Positions 1 to 8,172 of a stretch of DNA of 13,808 nt are shown here, one piece after another. Both the position numbers and the translations under genes were made by a program. Source of the stretch: SIG701 sp045123975. GTDB taxonomy: Bacteria > Bacillota > Clostridia > Oscillospirales > CAG-272. Each line of letters begins with the position of its first letter. The stretch's first letter is position 1. The stretch is taken from contig JBGVKV010000064.1 in NCBI GenBank assembly GCA_045123975.1, forward strand, positions 1 to 13,808. Direction: 5' to 3'. Under the pieces are notes generated by a model that did not search any database, was not told the DNA's origin, and saw only the letters and a list, made by a program, of their open reading frames with translations.

Positions 1-2
1 TG

Positions 3-545
3 GAAAACAACGGGCGTGCGCTGAACGAAACGGTTTTCTGGGAGGATTTCTCCCGCTTCTACGGAGAGAAGGCACGGAACGATCTGCCCCTGTTTGATGA
101 ATTTTATCGGGATTATTTCGTGGCTCTGAAAAGCATTACCTCCTGCAATCCCCGGATGCGGGAAGTGATCGATCGGGTAAAATCCGCCGGATGCACCGCA
201 GTTGTAGCCACCAATCCCGTATTCCCTGCAACGGCCACCGAACAGCGGATTCGCTGGGCGGGACTGACGACGGAGGATTTCCGTCTCATCACCACCTATG
301 AAAACTCCCGTTTCAGCAAGCCCAATCCCCGATACTATGAGGATCTCCTCACTCAGTTGGGCGCAGCCCCCGAGGAGTGCCTGATGATCGGCAACGACAC
401 CCTGGACGACATGATCGCCGAGAGTTTGGGAATCCATGTATTCCTTTTGACGGACTGTCTGGTCAATCGGCAAAACAAGGATATAGACGCCTATCCCCAC
501 GGAGACGTAAGTCGTTTGATGGAATATTTGGATGAAATGCTATAA
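3..545 (+). CDS. HAD-superfamily hydrolase, C-terminal part (5' end outside window)
   Basis: The reading frame is open from the first bases and the gene must begin upstream, so only about 180 C-terminal residues are visible. The sequence shows HAD core motifs in the right order: a strand ending in ATNP (motif II, Thr), then a Lys in SKPNPRYY (motif III), then the acidic MIGNDTLDD (motif IV, which binds Mg2+). Motif I with the nucleophilic Asp is not in the window; neither is the boundary of the cap domain. HAD enzymes of this type are usually cytoplasmic phosphatases acting on small phosphorylated metabolites. The substrate cannot be read from this sequence. The gene runs convergently toward the minus-strand operon and ends in TAA two bases before a shared terminator. 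Family assignment is firm; specific function is unknown. Confidence 0.88.
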   Translation, partial: ENNGRALNETVFWEDFSRFYGEKARNDLPLFDEFYRDYFVALKSITSCNPRMREVIDRVKSAGCTAVVATNPVFPATATEQRIRWAGLTTEDFRLITTYENSRFSKPNPRYYEDLLTQLGAAPEECLMIGNDTLDDMIAESLGIHVFLLTDCLVNRQNKDIDAYPHGDVSRLMEYLDEML

Positions 546-546
546 A

Positions 547-579
547 AAAACGGCAAGGACCAAAGTCCTTGCCGTTTTT
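547..579. terminator. Bidirectional intrinsic terminator between HAD gene and lipoprotein operon
   Basis: A 14-bp perfect stem (AAAACGGCAAGGAC pairing with GTCCTTGCCGTTTT) with a CAAA loop has A-runs on one side and T-runs on the other, so it can stop transcription from both directions. It lies just behind the HAD stop codon and about 15 bases past the stop of the last operon gene. Confidence 0.93.
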
Positions 580-593
580 GTTTTATGAAGTAA

Positions 594-1457
594 TCAGCCC
601 ACGTCGGGAGCAAACTCAAAGGTAACCTCGTAAGGATCCTTTGCCATGGTGGATGCCTTCAGGGAGATAACCAGGGTGTTGTCTGCAATCAGCTTACCCT
701 CAGTTACGTTGCCCTCGCTATCGGTGAAGGTGAAGGTATTGCCGTTCAGCGCGTAAGTACCAACAGCGGATACACCTTCCTGATAAGCGCCGCCCATTTC
801 AAAGGAAACGCTGTAAGCGAAGGTGCCATCCTCCAGGACGGTAGCCACGTAGTTATACACAACGGTGCCGGCCATAGCGCTTACCTTCTCATAGGAAGCC
901 ATGTAAATGCCGGGGGCAATGGTGTACACCTGAGAGTTATCCGTAGCGGCGGAGGTATCCTCGGCAGCATCCGTATCGGCGGGAATCTCACCGGCATAGG
1001 TGAAGATGATGTCGCCAACCATGCTGAGTTTGATCTGGGCCGTGCCGTAGGGGAAATCGGCGGTCATCTTCAAGGTGCCGTCTGCCTGTACCACGAAGGT
1101 GCAAACTCTCTCATCTGCATAATTCAGGGTGTAGCAGTCGTCGGTCAGTGCATAGGTACCGGTACCCTTCTCGGTGCCCTCCGCATCGGTGAGCAGGAAG
1201 GTGGCGTCTGCCTTGAGAGTCAGAACGAAGTTCCAGGTCATGTTCATGCCTTCCGCTGCATAGGAGGAGGTTGCGGTGTACACACCGGCCTTCAATTCGC
1301 CCTCATTCTTGGCGGGTACGGCGGGGGTATCACCGGAATCAACGGGAGTGCTGTCGGAAGTATCCGGGGTGTCCGGAGTGTCGGGGGTGTCGTTAGTGCA
1401 AGCCGCGAAAGAAAGAACAACGGCCAGCATCAAAAGTACGGAAAGAATGCGTTTCAT
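594..1457 (-). CDS. Lipoprotein with two repeated beta-rich domains (last gene of operon)
   Basis: A 287-residue exported lipoprotein of unknown function. The N-terminus has a basic MKR, a hydrophobic stretch and the lipobox FAAC, giving lipid-modified Cys20 after signal peptidase II cleavage. A low-complexity Thr-Pro-Asp linker follows (residues 21-50). Two related segments of about 100 residues come next (about 55-155 and 178-285). Each opens with a Y-A-S/T-Y type strand, has an LKADATF or LEDGTF strand, a GTYAL turn and then alternating hydrophobic strands, as in small lipocalin-like or beta-barrel domains. The start has AAGGAG nine bases upstream and lies 17 bases behind the HutX-like gene, so the two are cotranscribed. 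The architecture resembles the first gene of the same operon (8917-9699). A surface ligand-capture or chaperone role next to the transporter is inference. Confidence 0.85.
   Translation of the reverse strand: MKRILSVLLMLAVVLSFAACTNDTPDTPDTPDTSDSTPVDSGDTPAVPAKNEGELKAGVYTATSSYAAEGMNMTWNFVLTLKADATFLLTDAEGTEKGTGTYALTDDCYTLNYADERVCTFVVQADGTLKMTADFPYGTAQIKLSMVGDIIFTYAGEIPADTDAAEDTSAATDNSQVYTIAPGIYMASYEKVSAMAGTVVYNYVATVLEDGTFAYSVSFEMGGAYQEGVSAVGTYALNGNTFTFTDSEGNVTEGKLIADNTLVISLKASTMAKDPYEVTFEFAPDVG
1362..1388 (-). repeat. Three tandem 9-base units encoding Thr-Pro-Asp
   Basis: Three consecutive Thr-Pro-Asp triplets (lipoprotein residues 24-32) are encoded by near-identical 9-base units. This is the flexible, slippage-prone linker that holds the folded domains off the membrane anchor. 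Confidence 0.8.
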
Positions 1458-1474
1458 AATGGGATCTCCTTACA

Positions 1475-2155
1475 TTAAGTATTGTATTTGCTCCAAAGGC
1501 TCTCGAAGAGCTCTTTGGATTTTATCTCCATAGTATTATCGGCGGTACGCCGCAGATAGATGGACAAAGCGATCTTCTCGTCCTCGCCTACGATGGCGAT
1601 GCTGAGGCTTTCCTTGCCGCCGCACAGAACCTCACGAACCAGGAACACGGCGTAGAAGGAACCGCTCATCAGCAGTGAAGTCAGGGACATAGTATCGCTG
1701 TCCTGCTTGAGAATCTTCATACCCATACGGTCCAGCGCCTTCGGCAAGGCAGTCGTAAGCTGTACCACCACGCTGCCTGTATCCAGATGCAGCATCACCT
1801 CGGGCAATTCCGTAAGCGCCTCGTAGACAGTGCCGAAATCGGCCACGGGAACGGAAACCGCCGTGGGCATTGCATCCAGCAGCTGCCAATCGGTGATTTT
1901 GAGTTCCTCCGTCACGGTGCGAAGGTGAGCATCGGGGTGGGCGGCGTAATATTCCGCTACCCGCTCACGGAGGCTTCCCTTCACGTGAGGATTGACGGGG
2001 TGCAGGTGATTCTTCTTCATATCCTCCTGCATCACTCGGATACAGTACGGAACGGTATAGTACTTTGCGTGGGACGCAATGCATTCGCGACAGTTGCCAA
2101 AATTAGGGCACTGGGGCTTGCAGGGACAAGACAGATTTACATTGTTGTTTTCCAT
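1475..2155 (-). CDS. HutX/ChuX-like haem-carrier family protein with Cys-rich N-terminal extension
   Basis: A cytoplasmic protein of 226 residues when started at the ATG at 2155, which has AAGGAG nine bases upstream inside the end of the ATPase gene; an in-frame TTG at 2176 is a poorer start. Residues 10-38 hold C10, C12, C16, C22, C25, H29 and C38, a pattern seen in small Firmicutes metal-binding Cys-rich segments. From about residue 62 to 205 the order of features follows ChuX/HutX: an N-terminal helix pair ending LLDAMP, then VPVADFGTVYEAL, LHLDTGSVVVQL, a short LPKALDRMG turn, FYAVFLVREVLCG, and a final ALSIYLRR strand. ChuX/HutX proteins are intracellular haem carriers. The family's G-Y-x-N-L-R stretch, which contains a Tyr reported as haem ligand in Vibrio HutX, is here G145-M146-K-I-L-K, so the ligand would differ. 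The gene lies 4 bases behind the last ATPase gene, indicating translational coupling. Confidence 0.75.
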   Translation of the reverse strand: MENNNVNLSCPCKPQCPNFGNCRECIASHAKYYTVPYCIRVMQEDMKKNHLHPVNPHVKGSLRERVAEYYAAHPDAHLRTVTEELKITDWQLLDAMPTAVSVPVADFGTVYEALTELPEVMLHLDTGSVVVQLTTALPKALDRMGMKILKQDSDTMSLTSLLMSGSFYAVFLVREVLCGGKESLSIAIVGEDEKIALSIYLRRTADNTMEIKSKELFESLWSKYNT

Positions 2156-2159
2156 CGTC

Positions 2160-3140
2160 TTATTCTCCTTTTCCAATCAAGTGACAGCGAGCCACGTGAT
2201 CCTCACCGACAGACACAGCCTGCGGCAAAGGACTCGTGCAGCACGTCTCACATGCGCTGGGGCAGCGGTTGGCAAAGCGGCAGATATCCGGCGGATTGAT
2301 AGGGCTGCGGGCCTCGCCGGAGAGGATGATCCGCTCTCTGTCACCGGACGGATTGACCTCCAGAATAGCGGACATCAACGCCTTGGTGTACGGTGTTTGG
2401 GGATTGTCGAAAATCGCATCCGTGGCACCGCTCTCCATCACCTCACCCAAATACATTACGGACATATGCTCCGTGATATGCTTGATCAGGGACAGATTGT
2501 GGGAAATGAACAGATAGGTCAGTCCAAATTCCTCCCGCAAATCAAGAAGCAGATTGCAGATCTGGGAATGGACGGACACATCCAAAGCCGAGGTGGGCTC
2601 GTCACAGATGATCAGCTCCGCATTGGCGATCAGAGCACGGGCAATGGCGATTCTCTGGCGCTGTCCGCCAGAGAATTCAAATACGTACCGATCCAGATCG
2701 CGCAGGGACAAACCAACCTTTTCCACCAGAGCGGCTGCCCGCTCTCTCAGGACGCGCTCATCCCGTTCACCGGCGATGTACAAGGGCTCGGAGATGATCT
2801 GCCACACCGTAAAGCGGGTGTTCAATGAAGAATAGGGATCCTGGAACACGGTCTGCATATGACGGCGAACGTCACGCCACTCGGAGGCCTTGCTCTTTGC
2901 CGTCATGGTATGACCGAAGCATTCAAAGGAGCCGGAGGTAATGGGCACGAAGCCCAGGAGCGCATTGGCCAAGGTGGATTTTCCGCATCCGGACTCGCCT
3001 ACCAGGCCGTAGATCTCGCCGCGGCGGATCTCCAAATTGACATTCTGCACGGCGGACAGCCGATCCGGCTTGCCGAACAGGTTTCTCTTAATCTTAAAGT
3101 CGACGGTCAGGTCGTTGGTTTTCAGAATTATTTCTCCCAT
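2160..3140 (-). CDS. Dpp/Opp-type ABC transporter ATP-binding protein (DppF/OppF-like)
   Basis: A 326-residue ATPase that would power import through the two permeases encoded upstream. Visible motifs: Walker A GESGCGKST (residues 48-56), Q-loop Gln100 in FQDP, signature FSGGQRQR (156-163), Walker B LIICDE (176-181), D-loop SALD and the H-loop His214. The C-terminal oligopeptide-transporter extension carries C287, C293, C300 and C319, spaced like the cysteines that hold a [4Fe-4S] cluster in mycobacterial OppD-type ATPases. The family is secure. The substrate (peptide, nickel or haem) cannot be told from the ATPase. Its start overlaps the preceding ATPase gene by 13 bases, and its end carries the ribosome site of the HutX-like gene. 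Confidence 0.95.
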   Translation of the reverse strand: MGEIILKTNDLTVDFKIKRNLFGKPDRLSAVQNVNLEIRRGEIYGLVGESGCGKSTLANALLGFVPITSGSFECFGHTMTAKSKASEWRDVRRHMQTVFQDPYSSLNTRFTVWQIISEPLYIAGERDERVLRERAAALVEKVGLSLRDLDRYVFEFSGGQRQRIAIARALIANAELIICDEPTSALDVSVHSQICNLLLDLREEFGLTYLFISHNLSLIKHITEHMSVMYLGEVMESGATDAIFDNPQTPYTKALMSAILEVNPSGDRERIILSGEARSPINPPDICRFANRCPSACETCCTSPLPQAVSVGEDHVARCHLIGKGE

Positions 3141-4123
3141 AATTCCTCCACCTCATAATAGCAACGAATTTTTCTGCCGTTTCCCCGGTCGAACAGCGGG
3201 GGATGCTTGGTCTTACACAAATCGGTGCAGTAAGCACAACGATTGGAGAAGTAGCAGCCCTGGGGCTTGTTCATCGGATGGGGCACGTTATGGGGGATCT
3301 GTACGAACCGATCCACCTTCTCCTCCATACCGGGAATCGTATCAATGAGCGCCTTGGTATAAGGATGCTGGGGATTTGAGAGGATCTCGTCCACGCTTCC
3401 CTCCTCCACGATCTTACCGCAGTACATAACGTACACCCGGTCGGCCATCTCACGGACAACACCCAGATCGTGGGTGATCATAAGCAGGGACATCTTCTCT
3501 TTCTCACACCGCTCGGAGATCAGATTCAGAATCTGCGCCTGAATGGTTACGTCCAGAGCCGTGGTGGGCTCGTCGGCAATCAAAAGGCGGGGAGAAAGAG
3601 ACGTCGCCATAGCGATCAGGATTCTCTGCTTCAAGCCGCCGGAAAGCTCATGGGGATACTGATTCGCCCGCATTTCCGGGTCGGGAATGCCTACCTTCTT
3701 CATCATCTCGATGGAGCGGCGGCGGGCCTCCTTGGGCTTCATATGCATATGGTAGATGAACACCTCATCCAGCTGTTCACCGATGGTCATAACCGGGTTC
3801 AGGAAGGTGGAGGGATCCTGGAAGATCATCGCCATCTCCTCCGCCCGGAGGGCCAGCATCTCATTTTCGGTCTTTGCCAAAATGTTGTGAACAGTGCCGT
3901 CATGGGACACAAAGTCAAATTTGTCTGCGGTAATATAGGCGGGCGGCGTGGTGTGCAGTTTCATGCAGGAAAGGCCTGTCACGCTTTTTCCGCATCCGGA
4001 TTCGCCCACGATGGCCACACGCTCTCCCTCACCCACGGTGATATCCACGCCTTCCACGGCACGGACAAAGTCTTCGCCTACGCGGAACAGGATCTTCAGA
4101 TTCTTAATTTCGAGTACATTCAT
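3128..4123 (-). CDS. Dpp/Opp-type ABC transporter ATP-binding protein (DppD/OppD-like)
   Basis: A 331-residue ATPase, partner of the following one in a heterodimeric motor. Motifs: Walker A GESGCGKS (residues 40-47), Gln102 in FQDP, signature LSGGLKQR (160-167, with Leu-Lys where LSGGMRQR is common), Walker B LLIADE (180-185), H-loop His218. The C-terminal extension has C290, C296, C303 and C321, again with Fe-S-type spacing, plus C299. It overlaps the upstream permease gene by 20 bases and the downstream ATPase gene by 13 bases, so all are translationally coupled. DppD/OppD order before DppF/OppF is the usual one. Family assignment is secure; substrate is not determined. Confidence 0.95.
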   Translation of the reverse strand: MNVLEIKNLKILFRVGEDFVRAVEGVDITVGEGERVAIVGESGCGKSVTGLSCMKLHTTPPAYITADKFDFVSHDGTVHNILAKTENEMLALRAEEMAMIFQDPSTFLNPVMTIGEQLDEVFIYHMHMKPKEARRRSIEMMKKVGIPDPEMRANQYPHELSGGLKQRILIAMATSLSPRLLIADEPTTALDVTIQAQILNLISERCEKEKMSLLMITHDLGVVREMADRVYVMYCGKIVEEGSVDEILSNPQHPYTKALIDTIPGMEEKVDRFVQIPHNVPHPMNKPQGCYFSNRCAYCTDLCKTKHPPLFDRGNGRKIRCYYEVEELWEK

Positions 4124-5123
4124 AAGATCTGCCTCCTGTCACGTATTCCTGCTTCAAGGACATAGCCTCCTCGGCGGTGATGTCCGTCACCTCCGCAAAG
4201 ACAGCCGCGGCGGCTTTCTCCGGGGCAACGCCCTGCCGCTTTACGTCCTTCTTGCGTTTCATTTTGGGATTCATAATCTCTTCCAGCGCATAGCCGATCT
4301 GCATAAACCCGAAAACGGTAATGAAGATAGCCACACCGGGAGCGAGAACCCAGGCCCACAAGCCAGAGGTGAAGGCGCTCTCCTGCGCCGCAACCAGAAT
4401 TTTACCCCAGCTCATCACCGACGGATCACCGAGGCCGATGAAGCTGAGTCCCGCTTCCGCGATCATAAATCCTGCGCAGGAAAGGGCGCAGTTCATAATG
4501 AGCAGATGGGAAACGGAAGGCATAATGTGCCGGAACATAATATAGGTTTTGGAGCCACCCGACAGTTCCGCCGCACGGATATAGTTCATATTCATGATGG
4601 ACAGAACCTGGGCACGGACCATTCTCGCCGTACCGCACCAGCCAATGAGGGTGAAGATGGCAATCATCATCAGATAACTGGAGGAGAGATTGCTCATAAT
4701 CATCATAAGCGGCGTAGTGGGGATAACGAGAAGCACGTTGATCAGATTGAGAATCACAGCGGCGCTGACCTTGCCGAAGTAGGCGGAAACGATACCGAGG
4801 GTGGCACCGAGCAGTGTCACGCAAAGGCCCGTGGTCACGCCGATAATCAAGGAAATCCGTGCGCCGTAGAGAATCTGGGTCAGAATATCGATGCCGTTTT
4901 TATCCGTACCGAGCAAATGCTCCATGGACGGCTTGGCAAGGCCGCCGGCGATATCGTAGTCGTCCAGTTCATAGGGAGTCAAATAGGGGGCGAACACTGC
5001 AGCCAGCACCACGATTCCCACCAGAATCACGCCGATTCTTCCCTTGGGATGGGTGATGATCTTCCACACAAAACGTCCTGCAGACCGGAGTGCGGACAGG
5101 ATATAACGCAAAATCTTCTTCAT
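4104..5123 (-). CDS. Dpp/Opp-type ABC transporter permease (DppC/OppC-like)
   Basis: A 339-residue inner-membrane permease. It has the N-terminal OppC-type helix (about 30-48), the GTDKNGIDILTQILYGARISL region that precedes the transmembrane domain, and five further hydrophobic helices. It also has the EAA-type loop RAAELSGGSKTYIMFRHIMP that contacts the ATPase and the family stretch EAGLSFIGLGDPS. An unusually long charged C-terminal tail of some 45 residues (rich in Lys, Glu and Ala) follows the last helix, and its last codons overlap the ATPase gene. The gene starts 2 bases behind the stop of the preceding permease. The two permeases would form the pore of the importer. Family secure; function of the tail unknown. 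Confidence 0.94.
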   Translation of the reverse strand: MKKILRYILSALRSAGRFVWKIITHPKGRIGVILVGIVVLAAVFAPYLTPYELDDYDIAGGLAKPSMEHLLGTDKNGIDILTQILYGARISLIIGVTTGLCVTLLGATLGIVSAYFGKVSAAVILNLINVLLVIPTTPLMMIMSNLSSSYLMMIAIFTLIGWCGTARMVRAQVLSIMNMNYIRAAELSGGSKTYIMFRHIMPSVSHLLIMNCALSCAGFMIAEAGLSFIGLGDPSVMSWGKILVAAQESAFTSGLWAWVLAPGVAIFITVFGFMQIGYALEEIMNPKMKRKKDVKRQGVAPEKAAAAVFAEVTDITAEEAMSLKQEYVTGGRSYECTRN

Positions 5124-5125
5124 CG

Positions 5126-6232
5126 TTATACCTCCTTCACTCTGGGGTCAAACTTGTGGTACACCAGATCCGTAATGAAGTTACAAACCACGGTGATTAC
5201 GGCGAACAGAAGAAGGATCGCCTGGGAAAGCAGATAGTCGCCGTTGTTGCATGCGTCCAGCAGCAGCTGTCCCATACCCGGCCAGGAGAAGATCTTTTCC
5301 ATCAGCACGCTTCCGCCCATCAGACCGGCCATGGACATACCCACGTTGGTGATCAGAGGAAGGAGCGCGTTGCGGAAGGTGTGCTTATACAACACCACCT
5401 GGGGGGGCAAGCCCTTGGCCCGGGCGGTCAATATGTAATCCTCACCCGTTACGGCGATCATGCTGTTACGCACCAGAAGACCGTAGGAGATCACGCCGGA
5501 GAAGACGGAGATCATCACGGGCAGTGCCGCGTGATAAGCCACGTCAAAGATGTCCGCCAGGGGAACCGACGCGAAGAGCGCCGCTGTCAGGGATACCGGT
5601 ACGCCGATAAAGATACACAGATTCTTCTTTGTGAGCAGCTTCAGAATGATAGAGAGAACCACGCCGGATGCAAGCACGATAAGGAACAAGGTGCCGCTCA
5701 TACTCAGCGTATATCCCGCCGTCATCGCGCCGCGATAGGGGAAGATCTTATAGGTAAACGCGAACAGCATCACGGAAACCAGTGCCAGCCAGAAGGAGGG
5801 TATGGCTGTGGTTACGCCGGACAGCCACAGAAGCACCTTGTCCGCCGTATGCTCACGCCGTTTACCGGCGATGGCACCGAAGAGGATACCGAACGTGATG
5901 GAGATCAGCATAGAGGATACGGTCAGCACCATGGACCAGGGAATGCGGCTGAACATAACCTTCCACACGGAGTCCTTGTAGTAATGGGATTCACCGAAAT
6001 CCAGGGTAAACACCCGTCCGAGATACTTCAGATACTGCACGATCAGAGGATCGTTGAAGCCGTTGGCCTCGCGGATCTGCTCACGGAGTGCCAGAGCATC
6101 CTCCGGCACGCCTGCGTAATAGGGCTGAGCGGGGTCACTAAAGATCATTCTCGGCAGGAAGAAGTTCAGTGTTATGATGATGAAAAGCACGAACAGTGAA
6201 CTTAACACCTTTTTCAGGTAGTAGCCTTTCAT
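5126..6232 (-). CDS. Dpp/Opp-type ABC transporter permease (DppB/OppB-like)
   Basis: A 368-residue permease, first of the pair. It begins with the usual OppB helix (MKGYYLKKVLSSLFVLFIIITLNFFLPR) and a long extracytoplasmic segment ending in LDFGES. The transmembrane domain contains the EAA-type loop GEDYILTARAKGLPP followed by HTFRNALLPLIT, and the protein ends in DPRVKEV as typical for the family. It is longer than the usual 305-340 residues: a hydrophobic block at roughly residues 170-230 (YTLSMSGTLFLIVLASG through FASVPLADIF) adds what look like two extra membrane segments. The gene lies 30 bases behind the binding-protein gene and 2 bases ahead of the second permease gene. Family secure. 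Confidence 0.94.
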   Translation of the reverse strand: MKGYYLKKVLSSLFVLFIIITLNFFLPRMIFSDPAQPYYAGVPEDALALREQIREANGFNDPLIVQYLKYLGRVFTLDFGESHYYKDSVWKVMFSRIPWSMVLTVSSMLISITFGILFGAIAGKRREHTADKVLLWLSGVTTAIPSFWLALVSVMLFAFTYKIFPYRGAMTAGYTLSMSGTLFLIVLASGVVLSIILKLLTKKNLCIFIGVPVSLTAALFASVPLADIFDVAYHAALPVMISVFSGVISYGLLVRNSMIAVTGEDYILTARAKGLPPQVVLYKHTFRNALLPLITNVGMSMAGLMGGSVLMEKIFSWPGMGQLLLDACNNGDYLLSQAILLLFAVITVVCNFITDLVYHKFDPRVKEV

Positions 6233-6262
6233 ACTCTTTCCTCCGATGGATTTTACTTAACT

Positions 6263-8170
6263 TTATTCTGTCACTTCACTGAGGAAGCGGATGGAGTAGC
6301 TGTTCCAGATGGAGGAGCCTTCCATCTCGATCCATCCCTTCCACTTCTTATCTGCATAGAAGGTAATGGTATTTTCGGAAAACAGGGGAATTTCGATAGC
6401 CAGATCCGCCACATATGCCTGTACCTGACGGCAAAGCGCATACTGCTCCTCCGTATTGGAGGCCAGCTCCATATCGGAGATCATCTGAATGAGCTTCTCA
6501 TCCCGGATACCCGAATAGTTGAACAGACGAACGGAGTCACTGCCGGGATACACGCTGTAGCGTGCACTGTACATCAGCAGTTTATCTGCGGTAAAGGATA
6601 CGCTGTTGATAATCATATCAAAGTCCGCGTGGTTATTCTGCTTGATATCCTCAGCATAGGTAGAGGTTGCCTGATCGTATTCCAAAGTAATACCGATCTG
6701 CGCAAGCTGGGTAGCCAGCGCCTTAACGGTCACTTCCTTATCGGGAGTAGCAAACACCCGCAAAGTGATGCCGCGGCTGCCGTTTGCATCCATCTTATAG
6801 GACGTGGTATCCAAGAGTGCGTTGGCGGCGGCCACGTCGGTCTTATGGTAGACGTAGTTGCCGTTTTCGTCCACATAGGCGTTATCGTAATAATCCTGTA
6901 CCAGGCAGTCACCCACCGGCACGCCCATGCCGTGAAGCACGTCGTCAATCAGCTTCTGCTGATCGATGCAGAGGGAGATCGCACGGCGGATCTCGTAGGA
7001 GTATCCGTTGAAGCCGCCCTCCTTGAATGCGCCGTAGGGGCCCACGTTGAACAGCAAAGTGCTGACAAACGCATTATTTACAGCAGAGATTTTGATATCG
7101 CTGTAATCGGCGTTGGAGGAAACGGCATACGCCTTGGAGGAGTTCACCGTATCCATCATCAGATCGATACTGCCCTCTCGCATAGCGTTGATAAGAACGT
7201 CCTCGTTGCTCATCAGGATCACGGAGATGTTCTTGATGGGCTCGCCGGCGAACATATCCTTCAGAAGATCCGCATCGTAATCCTCACGGAGAGTCACCGT
7301 AATGGTGCTGTCCTCGATGTAGTCACCCTCGGCGATGTAGTACGCGCCGGTACCTACAGGATTGAGATTCTTCTCCTTGGAAGGATTGCGGACGGTCTGC
7401 CAGATGTGCTTGGGCAGGATAACGATGGAGTTGCAAACGGACTTCATGGAGGTGTAATTGTTGCTGGCGAGAATGAACTCAAAGTCGCCGTCCACCACGT
7501 TGCTCTCATGGTAGTCCGTCAGGAAGTACGCCTGGCTTCCGAGAGCACCGGCATGCTTGATGATGTAATCGAAGGTAAACTTGATATCCTCGGCGGTGAA
7601 AGGAGTGCCGTCGCTCCAGGTGTAATCCTCGATTACGTCGAAGCGGAAACGCATCCAGTTTTTGTTGGGAACGGTGATCAACGCACGGGCCAGGAACTCA
7701 TCCTCGGTCTCCGTGATGGCAATACCGTTCTCATCAAAGCCGAAGCGAATGGATTCACGCTCGCACTGAGCCTTCCACTGCTCCTCGGTGGGATCGAAGT
7801 ACTCATATCCGTACACACTTCCCTCTTTCTTGGGAAGGGCTCCCTCATACGCCAACAGGCCATCCGTAAAGCCCAGGGGATTTACAGATGTGTCAATGGG
7901 GGTATATACCGATCCGTCGAGGAACGTATACGTTTCGCCGGGCACATAGTCTGCCGGCGGGGCATCTCCACCCAGGAGTGTGTTATAGAACAAACTCACA
8001 AAAAAGGTGGAAGAAGATGCCGTTGAGAAATAGGGGTTCAGATTCTTCGGCAGAGCGGTGGTTCCGATCCGCAGAGAATCCGCATATTTATCCTGGCGGA
8101 CGGTGCAGGAAGCCAATGCGGCTCCCAGCATCGTCAAAACCAAAATCGCACACAGTATTCTTCTTGTCAT
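6263..8170 (-). CDS. Family-5 solute-binding lipoprotein of Dpp/Opp-type importer
   Basis: A 635-residue extracytoplasmic binding protein (SBP_bac_5 class) that would hand substrate to the two permeases. The signal sequence ends in the lipobox ALASC, giving lipid-anchored Cys22. Residues 33-66 (LRIGTTALPKNLNPYF and following) form the first lobe. The class motif WSDGTPFTAEDIKFTFDYI lies at about 185-203, roughly 80 residues later than usual. The intervening stretch (about 70-165) is rich in Gly, Tyr, Asp and Glu and looks like an insertion, and the total length exceeds the usual 500-560. Family members bind peptides, nickel chelates or haem; the sequence does not decide which. The ATG is only 2 bases behind the stop of the 228-residue protein and has no clear ribosome site, so translation is probably coupled. 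Confidence 0.92.
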   Translation of the reverse strand: MTRRILCAILVLTMLGAALASCTVRQDKYADSLRIGTTALPKNLNPYFSTASSSTFFVSLFYNTLLGGDAPPADYVPGETYTFLDGSVYTPIDTSVNPLGFTDGLLAYEGALPKKEGSVYGYEYFDPTEEQWKAQCERESIRFGFDENGIAITETEDEFLARALITVPNKNWMRFRFDVIEDYTWSDGTPFTAEDIKFTFDYIIKHAGALGSQAYFLTDYHESNVVDGDFEFILASNNYTSMKSVCNSIVILPKHIWQTVRNPSKEKNLNPVGTGAYYIAEGDYIEDSTITVTLREDYDADLLKDMFAGEPIKNISVILMSNEDVLINAMREGSIDLMMDTVNSSKAYAVSSNADYSDIKISAVNNAFVSTLLFNVGPYGAFKEGGFNGYSYEIRRAISLCIDQQKLIDDVLHGMGVPVGDCLVQDYYDNAYVDENGNYVYHKTDVAAANALLDTTSYKMDANGSRGITLRVFATPDKEVTVKALATQLAQIGITLEYDQATSTYAEDIKQNNHADFDMIINSVSFTADKLLMYSARYSVYPGSDSVRLFNYSGIRDEKLIQMISDMELASNTEEQYALCRQVQAYVADLAIEIPLFSENTITFYADKKWKGWIEMEGSSIWNSYSIRFLSEVTE

Positions 8171-8172
8171 AA

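Noticed and set aside
2156..2176. Upstream TTG start for the HutX-like protein
   Set aside because: The TTG lies inside the ATPase gene and its codons overlap the AAGGAG that serves the ATG at 2155.
3948..5237. Plus-strand open frame of 429 residues
   Set aside because: It lies antisense to the coupled permease and ATPase genes. Its composition is His- and Gln-rich as typical for shadow frames, and it has no promoter or ribosome site.
6629..8026. Plus-strand open frame of 465 residues
   Set aside because: It is antisense to the binding-protein gene, which has a lipobox and family motifs. The antisense frame shows no domain.
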